Shown here: positions 57,698 through 64,000 of the stretch, in pieces | How positions within the stretch are numbered: position 1 is the first letter of the stretch | Layout of the letters: the number at the start of each line of letters is the position of its first letter | Assembly (NCBI GenBank): GCA_030295235.1 | Contig: AP026151.1 | Location: 124,001-188,000, forward strand | Source of the DNA: Fistulifera solaris | Lineage: Eukaryota > Bacillariophyta > Bacillariophyceae > Naviculales > Stauroneidaceae | Length of the DNA stretch: 64,000 nt | Reading direction: 5' to 3' | The notes under the pieces: model-generated | Told to the model about the DNA's origin: nothing | Databases searched by the model: none | Seen by the model: the letters and a program-made list of their open reading frames with translations, nothing else | Position numbers and translations under genes: made by a program

Positions 57698-57765
57698 TCT
57701 TTACTATGGTGTCAAAGTGTAGATTACTTTTTTCAAGACTGACTCATCTCAGTCATGAGTCGTCA
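57698..57765 (+). repeat. GACTG-palindrome dispersed repeat
   Basis: TTTACTATGGTGTCAAAGTG then TAGATTAC, followed by AAGACTGACTCATCTCAGTC and ATGAGTCG. About 205 bp after the split copy, so the two formed a tandem pair before the insertion. Confidence 0.75.
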
Positions 57766-58314
57766 CGTCACTAGTATCAGTTCACAATGAAGGTTCAGGT
57801 TTTTCACGATAGTTCTCCAGATGAAGAAGATCTTTTTCTTCGCATGCGTTGTGTTCCGCGAGATACGTGGACCGAAAATGCAGAACGGTTGACGCTTTCT
57901 TTCTTGTACTTTCCGTAGGAGCCTCAAACAGACGCACTTTTCGGAAAGGTGGTTCGACCTCAGAAAGTAGCCGCGTGGCCAAGCTCCATTTACTGTGGTG
58001 ACAAATGTACAAAAATTATGTGCACCCTTCGCTTCCGTCTTCGGTAGGAAACTTACGTAAGATTTTACAGAAAGCTTCACCCTCTGTTTTCTCTGCAATT
58101 CCTTTCTGTGTACAACGGGAGAAAAAGTCCGCTCTCAATAAACCAACATGCCACCTGTTGCAAAACACATGCATTCATTTGCCTCGAATGAATTATTGCC
58201 ATTGTTGCCTCTTTGCAATCTTTATTACTCCGTATAAACCTATCTTCTTATTCTAGCAACACCGTCCTTCTAGTTGAGCGCAGGCCTCACTATTATCACG
58301 TTAGCCCACGCACT
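57766..58314. other. Intergenic, upstream region of HMG-box protein 2
   Basis: Short open frames on both strands with no recognisable protein character. Nothing else seen. Confidence 0.4.
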
Positions 58315-59256
58315 ATGAGTCAAGCGATTCAGCCGAACGGCGTGGGCGTCGCCACACGCCCCACAGCACACTCGTCCTCACGATCCATCCCAGGGACCGT
58401 GTCGGTGCCCACGAAACGACCCAAAACAAAACACAAAAAGCCCGAAGGAATGCCACGACGCCCTTTGAGTGCTTACAACTTCTTCTACAAAGCCGAGCGA
58501 ATTAAATGGTTGGAGGAACAGAAAGGAAAGAAAGATAATGCGTCGAGTAGTAGTACCTGTTCGACGAACAATGAAGAGTCGAAACGGTCGGACTTTTTAG
58601 AAATGGGCAAGGTACGTTTGTGGCGGATATGTGCACAAGACGTGATGCAGCAGATTTCTGAGAGTTTTTCGTATTCATGGCAGGCCATCAGTCAGCGCTG
58701 GAGAATGCTGACAAATGAGGGTCGTGAACCGTATGAGAAAGAGGCCAAACAAGATTTAGTCCGTTATCATCAAGAAATGGACGCCTTCAACATGCGCCTT
58801 GTACGATCGTACAAGAAACCTGAGAAATCAGGCAGTTTATCTTCACACTCTCGGGCGCCCAGTCTCCACGAAGTATCCCCCTCCTATGGACCTATACTTA
58901 GATCGGAATCCAGTGGTTCTCGCAACCAACAGGAATCTGCGCCAAGTACAGGAGTCAATCCGTTGGCCAGCAGCTTGCAACTGCCCCTTCCACTCCTCCA
59001 ACAGAACGGATCAACTGCCCGACCCGAGCCCCCAACGAACACGACGGTGTTTCAAACACTGGGTCAGCAAGTCATTGCCCAGCAACTGACGCAAGAGCGC
59101 TTGACGGAACTCCGCGCACTGCTTCGTGAACTGGAGCAGGTCTTGATGCTGCAACTCCATTTGGAGCAGCATTTTTCAAGACAGTCACCGCCAACCGATG
59201 GTGGGATTCAAGAAGCTTGTTCCGCGTTGCTGTCTCTGGTGAATCAGCTGAGGTGA
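58315..59256 (+). CDS. HMG-box protein 2, one in-frame intron
   Basis: The ATG at 58315 opens MSQAIQPNGVGVATRPTAHS, then a basic stretch (KRPKTKHKKPEGMPRR) and the HMG box: RPLSAYNFFYKAERIKWLEE, a Ser/Thr-rich insert, then QRWRMLTNEGREPYEKEAKQ and DLVRYHQEMDAF. The frame is open through 58612-58683, but this 72-bp piece has GTACGT at its start and TTCATGGCAG at its end. Removing it joins FLEMGK to AISQRWRML, a far better HMG helix than the read-through. Spliced length is 289 aa. The C-terminal half is Ser/Pro/Gln-rich with a Leu-rich helix (LTELRALLRELEQVLMLQLH). The stop lies inside AGGTGAGT, so a further exon downstream is possible. Confidence 0.8.
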   Translation: MSQAIQPNGVGVATRPTAHSSSRSIPGTVSVPTKRPKTKHKKPEGMPRRPLSAYNFFYKAERIKWLEEQKGKKDNASSSSTCSTNNEESKRSDFLEMGKVRLWRICAQDVMQQISESFSYSWQAISQRWRMLTNEGREPYEKEAKQDLVRYHQEMDAFNMRLVRSYKKPEKSGSLSSHSRAPSLHEVSPSYGPILRSESSGSRNQQESAPSTGVNPLASSLQLPLPLLQQNGSTARPEPPTNTTVFQTLGQQVIAQQLTQERLTELRALLRELEQVLMLQLHLEQHFSRQSPPTDGGIQEACSALLSLVNQLR

Positions 59257-59735
59257 GTTTGTTGCTGCTACTTCTATTTCTATTTTATTCTTTAAGGAAA
59301 AGGGGAAATGTTGTCATTGTCGGTCCTGGACCGCGTGGCGTGTTAAATGTATCTTGTAATGCATATTTATATAGTCCATATTATCCCATTTTATGATTCT
59401 GCTTGTTCGCTTTCTTGTTATTAGATAATGAAAGACTTTAATTTGAGTTTCTAAAAATTGTGAGTGATGGAACGGTGTTTTTCCGTAAATCTTAAGTTTG
59501 AGATAGAAGCTAGAAAACCATGAACCATGAACCTAGCAAACGGTAACCTGTCCGTCACCCGCACCACAGTGCGGTTCGTCGTTCGTCGCCTTATTTCGTT
59601 TCTTTTTTTTGCCTCTCCTATCTATCCTATACTGCTCGCATCATCGCTATTATTGTTGCGTGCTTGTATAAAAACAACTGACTCTAGGTCTATTCAAAAG
59701 CAACCTCATCAGAAATACAAACACTACACATCGAA
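59257..59735. other. Intergenic, includes ELP3 promoter
   Basis: No gene seen unless a final exon of HMG-box protein 2 begins after a TTTAAG acceptor near 59298. Confidence 0.4.
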
Positions 59736-61418
59736 ATGGCATCATTATCGTCCGATCAGCTCGTCAAAACAAAGCCGTACGCACTTGCAATTCAGTACAT
59801 TGTGCACGCGTTGATTGAATGCTATACGGCCGGCGGCACTCTGAATTTAACGAAACTCAAAGGAGAAGCTTCCAAGAAATACAAATTACAAGGCATTCCT
59901 CGGATGAGTGACATTTTACAGGGATTACCGACCGAGTATCGCGCCTCATTGTGGCCGTGGTTGCAAACGAAACCCGTGCGGACGGCTTCGGGTGTCGCGG
60001 TTGTTGCCGTCATGAGCAAACCGCACCGGTGTCCGCATTTGGCGTATACGGGAAATGTTTGTGTCTACTGTCCCGGTGGACCCGATTCCGATTTTGAATA
60101 TTCGACGCAGGCCTATACGGGCTACGAACCGACATCGATGAGAGCGATCCGCGCGCGGTACGATCCGTATTCGCAAGTGCGAGGGCGTGTGCAGCAATTG
60201 AAAGCGATTGGTCATACGGTCGACAAAATTGAGTTCATTGTCATGGGTGGGACGTTTCTTAGTTTAGATGCGGCGTATAAAGACTATTTCATTCGAAATC
60301 TGCACGATGCCTTGTCGGGGCATTCGTCGCAGTCCGTCAAGGAGGCGGTGGAATATTCGGAACATTCGGCGATCAAATGCATCGGAATCACGATCGAGAC
60401 AAGACCGGACTATTGCCTGAAACCTCATTTGGAAGAAATGTTGCAGTATGGATGTACGCGGATTGAAATTGGTGTTCAAAGTATCTACGAAAGTGTGGCG
60501 CGTGAGACGAATCGCGGACACACGGTACAGGCGGTTTGTCACTCTTTCCAACTTGCCAAAGATTGCGGTTTTAAAGTAGTGACACACATGATGCCGGATC
60601 TTCCCAACATGGGGTTTGAGCGAGATTTAGAAGGAATGAAAGAGTATTTTGAAAACCCTGCTTTTCGCAGCGATGGTATGAAACTGTATCCGACGTTGGT
60701 CATTCGCGGAACGGGTCTTTACGAGCTCTGGAAAACCGGTCGCTATCAGAACTACACTCCCGATCAATTAGTGGAACTGACGGCTCATATCTTGGCACTA
60801 GTGCCTCCTTGGTTGCGTTTGTATCGAATTCAGCGTGATATACCCATGCCCTTGGTGAGCTCGGGCGTCGAACACGGCAATCTGCGCGAGCTGGCGTTGC
60901 AAAAGCTACGAGAATGGAACTCGAAATGTCTCGACATACGCACTCGAGAGGTAGGAATGAAACAGATCCATTCATCAGTCTCACCCGATCAAGTCGAACT
61001 CGTCCGCCGAGATTACACAGCTAATGGAGGTTGGGAAACATTCTTGAGTTACGAGGATCCGGCGCAAGACATTCTTATTGGTTTGTTACGTTTGCGCAAA
61101 GTAAGTTCTGCTGCATGGCTCAACGAAATTACATCGAGCAGTGACGGCCGCCCCATTCGAAGCAGTATCGTTCGAGAGCTTCACGTTTACGGTTCGGCTG
61201 TTGCTGTTTCTGCCCGCGATCCTACTCGCTTCCAGCATCAAGGCTATGGCATTCTGCTCATGGAAGAAGCCGAGAGAATTGCTCGTGAAGAACATGGTTC
61301 CGAAAAGTTGCTCGTCATTGCCGGCGTTGGAACTCGCCACTATTATCGAAAACTGGGGTACAAATTAGATGGTCCCTACATGAGCAAAATGTTGAATGAT
61401 GACGAAGCGGAGCAATAA
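59736..61418 (+). CDS. ELP3: Elongator catalytic subunit ELP3
   Basis: ELP3 adds carboxymethyl-type modification to wobble uridine 34 of tRNAs, as the catalytic subunit of Elongator. Intact 560-aa frame, the usual family length. The radical-SAM cluster cysteines are C99, C109 and C112 ([14 protein letters not shown]). Further landmarks: [78 protein letters not shown]. The C-terminal acetyl-CoA-binding domain has [32 protein letters not shown] and [20 protein letters not shown]. No C-terminal membrane anchor. No intron. Confidence 0.97.
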   Translation: MASLSSDQLVKTKPYALAIQYIVHALIECYTAGGTLNLTKLKGEASKKYKLQGIPRMSDILQGLPTEYRASLWPWLQTKPVRTASGVAVVAVMSKPHRCPHLAYTGNVCVYCPGGPDSDFEYSTQAYTGYEPTSMRAIRARYDPYSQVRGRVQQLKAIGHTVDKIEFIVMGGTFLSLDAAYKDYFIRNLHDALSGHSSQSVKEAVEYSEHSAIKCIGITIETRPDYCLKPHLEEMLQYGCTRIEIGVQSIYESVARETNRGHTVQAVCHSFQLAKDCGFKVVTHMMPDLPNMGFERDLEGMKEYFENPAFRSDGMKLYPTLVIRGTGLYELWKTGRYQNYTPDQLVELTAHILALVPPWLRLYRIQRDIPMPLVSSGVEHGNLRELALQKLREWNSKCLDIRTREVGMKQIHSSVSPDQVELVRRDYTANGGWETFLSYEDPAQDILIGLLRLRKVSSAAWLNEITSSSDGRPIRSSIVRELHVYGSAVAVSARDPTRFQHQGYGILLMEEAERIAREEHGSEKLLVIAGVGTRHYYRKLGYKLDGPYMSKMLNDDEAEQ

Positions 61419-61702
61419 TACTTGCGAAACTCATTGCACACTCGAAGAATATTCTATTCGATTTTCTCTGATGTGAATGGGAGGACAAGTCTTGATATCG
61501 GTACCTCAAATTACATCACGTAAAGCAAAGCACTCCATGTCTAATCCTTGAAAAGACACGCCGATGGGAACGGACTATAGTGTCGATAGCTTCTCGACTC
61601 ACTTGTGCTCGTGATACTTGATACTCAGTGAAAAGTTATCCGACTTGCTCCTCTTTGCATCGCCAATGCATAAATTTTAGTTAATTCACATTAATATCTC
61701 AT

Positions 61703-62277
61703 TTAGCTTAATTCTTTAAAGGATAGTACATAATCCATCAACGCAGTAAGGACGGTTCTGGTGGCGCTATTTCTTGCTGTCTCAATTCGTTCTTTCATGG
61801 ATGTTTCATACGTTTGATAGCGCTCATTTCGATCCATGTCCGCACGGTAAATGGAGTCGGGCTCTAACACCGCCTGGTCATCTTCCAGTGGCTCAAGAAG
61901 GAAATCTTTGTTTTGTTGCAATATGGTTTGCATGGCTTCCGGTTGGTTCGACGAATCGAGGAGTTGACTAACAATTTCTTGCATTCGTACTTTTCGGAGA
62001 GAGAATTGATTTAAAGAATAACTTGTGCTACCCTTTCCGCTAGTATTTCGGTAGTCGAAAGGATTAAATGTCGATGCAGCACTGTTCTTGTCTTCATCGC
62101 TAACCGACCAGTTGTTGTGCAGTTTTGTGGCTCTCGCGCCGTCGTTCGGCTCGCAGACCGGACGACAAAACCGAACGATGGACACAAACATGCCAACACA
62201 AAAAGACCTGGTAGCAGTATCGTGTTTCTGTGCATCCTTGTGGATGCGTTTCCTCTTGTTTCACGTCTATTCATCAT
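61703..62277 (-). CDS. Small plastid-targeted protein of unknown function; one frameshift
   Basis: The ATG at 62277 leads to a signal peptide (MHRNTILLPGLFVLACLCPS) with cleavage by FGFVVRSASRTT, a good plastid transit start. The frame breaks at a 4-A run (coding strand; 62123-62126); five A gives PQKLHNNWSVSDEDKN. The mature part is acidic and helical (LRKVRMQEIVSQLLDSSNQP, LLEPLEDDQAVLEPDSIY, TVLTALMDYVLSF). Restored length is 191 aa. I recognise no domain; it could be a conserved stramenopile plastid protein. Confidence 0.6.
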
Positions 62278-62466
62278 AGTCGCCAAAGATATTTTTATTT
62301 TATTTTAAAAATAAATTAAGTGAAGGCGCTTCAAATGTTTTATTTTTTTTTATAAAAAAAATTAAACTCACCTTTGTTTGAGCAGGCTCACAGAAAATCT
62401 GGGCCAGTGCGGTATATTCTACAATACCAGGTACTCAGAAAATCTGAAGGAGTGCTGTGATCACCT

Positions 62467-62960
62467 ACTGATTCATGACTCATGACAGACATGCAGTCGT
62501 GGTCTCCTGGAACCATCACTTTGCTCCATAGTAAATATGGAAGAAACATTTCGCAAGGACGTGTAATGCAAACGCTGCTAAAGACTACTTTAATGCAATG
62601 AGGACAAATGGAGCTCAAGATAGTTTGCTGAATGAACGAATTGCAGGCATAATTGTCGCTCGAAAATAAAAAAAAACATTGATTCATGACTGAAATGAAG
62701 TTGTGTCGTGGTCTCCTTGAATCATCACTTTGCTCCATAGTAAATGCGGAAGACAACGTTTCGCAGCGCTCTCCAACTTAAAACACAATGACGCGTAATG
62801 AAAACGCTGCTAAGGACTGTTTCATTGCAACAACGACAAATGGAGCTCAAGATATTTTGCTGAACGAACGAATTGTAGGCAGCATTCTCGCTCAAAGATT
62901 AAGCATTCATGACTGAAGTACAGTCGTGGATATACGTTGAACATACACTTTCGACTATAG
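62467..62960 (-). repeat. Tandem GACTG-family units, reverse orientation
   Basis: Two units of about 200-215 bp (62500-62705 and 62706-62920) share GTCTCCT.GAA.CATCACTTT, GCTCCATAGTAAAT, AAAACGCTGCTAA, GACAAATGGAGCTCAAGATA, TTGCTGAA.GAACGAATTG and ATTCATGACTGAA. A third core lies at 62905 with GACTGAAGTACAGTC. They are the reverse complement of the units at 41224-41885. Confidence 0.85.
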
Positions 62961-63159
62961 TAGAAACGGTTTTCCTTATTTCAAGACAGACGGAAATTCT
63001 GAAGCACTGTTTAAGAAAGGCTCGAAGATAGGAAAAGTTTTTAAGGGCAAATAATGGTGTTTTAACACACCAAGAAAAACTTGGTATGCGGTATTTTATG
63101 TCCACAGAAATGTTGGATAGGATCCTTCACACCAACGGAAAATCTGGGGATGTGGTGTT

Positions 63160-63335
63160 TTTTTTATTTTAACTAGCCGCCTTCGGCGTCTAGCCCCTGC
63201 AGGGCTTTTTTCGTTCTCGCCCTTCCCGCAAGCGGGGGGCTCGATCCCCGGGGATAGCGTCACACCCGGGACTGAACAACCGGGACCGACGTGACACACA
63301 CACACACACGGACAGCGCGCTATTATAAATAGATA
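63160..63335 (-). repeat. GC-rich structured repeat with (CA)n, SINE/LINE-tail-like
   Basis: An abrupt GC-rich block in AT-rich DNA with consecutive short inverted repeats: CGCCTTCGGCG, CCCTGCAGGG, CCCGCAAGCGGG, ATCCCCGGGGAT and CCCGGG...CCGGG. Then come (AC)n at 63293-63309 and GCGCGCTATTATAAATAG. The layout resembles 3' ends of RTE-type LINEs or SINEs derived from them (memory only). Confidence 0.45.
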
Positions 63336-63499
63336 AAATAAACTACATGCACAGAAGTTTCTAGGCGAGTGATGTTTTCACGAGAGCGAGAAAAAACTAC
63401 GGAGTAATGCAGCAATAACTCCGTAGCTATACTACGATAATTTCGTTTGAACATTAGCAGCCTTTCTCAAACAGATCAGCTGCTGATCGAATAGTTCAA

Positions 63500-64000
63500 T
63501 TACATCTCATAATCATACTCTGGTAGCTCACGAAGTTTCTTTCCCTTCGAAAATGTTGTGGGCAAGGATAGATGCAGATTCCTGCGGGCAATCGACACTT
63601 TCAGTGAGCCTCTTTTGCAAGACGGGACCGAAAATAATATCGGTGCCGCATCGGAGGGCAAAAAATACGAACGACCAGGATGGCAGACCATATCATTGTC
63701 AATCATACCTGTACCTTGCAGAATCACCAGAATCGTCGGCTCGTCCTCGTTGTCAAAGTACACTTTTTCGCCGGGACCACACCGAAGAATCAACACTTCA
63801 AATTCCGGTACCGGGGGTGTGTATCGTAAGATTCGTGGTTCGCGTTCGAGGGGTGCTCCAGCATCAATGCTTGGACCACCTTGTGTGTAGGTAAGCATGT
63901 TGATTAGATTGTTGACGTCTTTGAATTTGGGCGTCAAACCAGCGCGTACAACGTTATCACTGCAAGCCATGCATTCGATGATTTCACCAGCGACATAGGC
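63500..64000 (-). CDS. MPI: Phosphomannose isomerase (type I), C-terminal part, cut by the window edge
   Basis: Interconverts mannose-6-phosphate and fructose-6-phosphate, supplying GDP-mannose for glycans. The frame is open from the right edge of the window (AYVAGEIIEC then MACSDNVVRAGLTPKFKDV) to a stop at 63500; about 166 residues are visible. The SDNVVRAGLTPKFKDV segment holds the catalytic-site Arg and is diagnostic of the family. The rest is the C-terminal cupin fold (PTILVILQGTG, GRSYFLPSDAAPILFSV). The Met at 63970 is internal, not the start. The 5' part lies outside the window. Confidence 0.92.
   Translation of the reverse strand, partial: AYVAGEIIECMACSDNVVRAGLTPKFKDVNNLINMLTYTQGGPSIDAGAPLEREPRILRYTPPVPEFEVLILRCGPGEKVYFDNEDEPTILVILQGTGMIDNDMVCHPGRSYFLPSDAAPILFSVPSCKRGSLKVSIARRNLHLSLPTTFSKGKKLRELPEYDYEM

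Larger units (their letters stand above)
62278..63499. other. Intergenic, repeat cluster
   Basis: No gene supported. It holds the tandem units at 62467-62960 and the GC-rich structured stretch at 63160-63335. Confidence 0.5.

Noticed and set aside
61100-61143. Intron in ELP3 (GTAAGT...GAGCAG)
   Set aside because: Splicing would create an immediate stop and remove conserved residues; the unspliced frame matches the family.
63200-63250. tRNA gene suggested by a B-box-like GGCTCGATCC
   Set aside because: No cloverleaf, no matching A box at the right distance and no acceptor stem could be drawn.

Overview
The window reads as nuclear DNA of a photosynthetic stramenopile, most likely a pennate diatom. 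The evidence is: short GT-AG introns (about 55-120 bp, many starting GTACGT or GTAAGT); several proteins that begin with a signal peptide ending next to an aromatic residue (the ASAFAP-like entry motif of secondary plastids); a phytol kinase; HMG-box and helicase-associated (HA) domain proteins; and a monomeric-type isocitrate dehydrogenase with a mitochondrial presequence. The species is inferred, not proven.

Layout. 0.7-2.2 kb: secreted Kazal-trypsin fusion. 3.7-4.9 kb: putative plastid methyltransferase. 6.3-8.0 kb: broken aspartase gene. 8.3-14.5 kb: repeat-rich accessory zone with a GNAT acetyltransferase, two damaged F-box/SirB1 (FBXO21-like) paralogues and arrays of a 17-bp palindrome. 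15.2-18.2 kb: 1000-aa HA-domain protein. 20-25.3 kb: TTC1-type co-chaperone, ataxin-2, HMG-box protein. 26-30.4 kb: phytol kinase (VTE5), DUF1995-like protein, Cys-rich secreted protein. 31.7-36.7 kb: small Cys-motif protein, vacuolar sorting receptor, a textbook MITE, LysM protein. 36.8-40.7 kb: tandem pair of telobox-Myb genes. 42-46.4 kb: small mitochondrial membrane protein, Golgi-type sulfotransferase, helical protein. 46.6-50.1 kb: divergent mitochondrial pair (J protein and isocitrate dehydrogenase). 50.2-53.5 kb: large kinase. 53.8-57.5 kb: 5'-truncated non-LTR retrotransposon with a 13-bp target duplication. 58.3-64 kb: second HMG-box protein, ELP3, small plastid protein, 3' part of phosphomannose isomerase.

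Four themes run through the window. (1) A dispersed repeat family built around a GACTGnATTnCAGTC palindrome, usually preceded by CAAAGTGTA, recurs in many intergenic gaps, alone or in about 200-bp tandem units; the retrotransposon landed inside one copy. (2) A 17-bp palindrome, TTCCAGAATTTCTGGAA, occurs eight times between 8.7 and 13.05 kb. (3) Many otherwise intact genes carry one or two 1-nt frameshifts, nearly all in mononucleotide runs. In each, undoing the shifts gives a length divisible by three, which suggests sequence-consensus errors more than mass gene death. (4) At least two open reading frames run through in-frame introns of 78 and 72 bp, so naive ORF calls there are wrong.

Apart from the MITE, the retroelement and the repeats, the gene content is ordinary housekeeping and organelle biology. 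The least explained material is the two repeat systems and the duplicated telobox genes.
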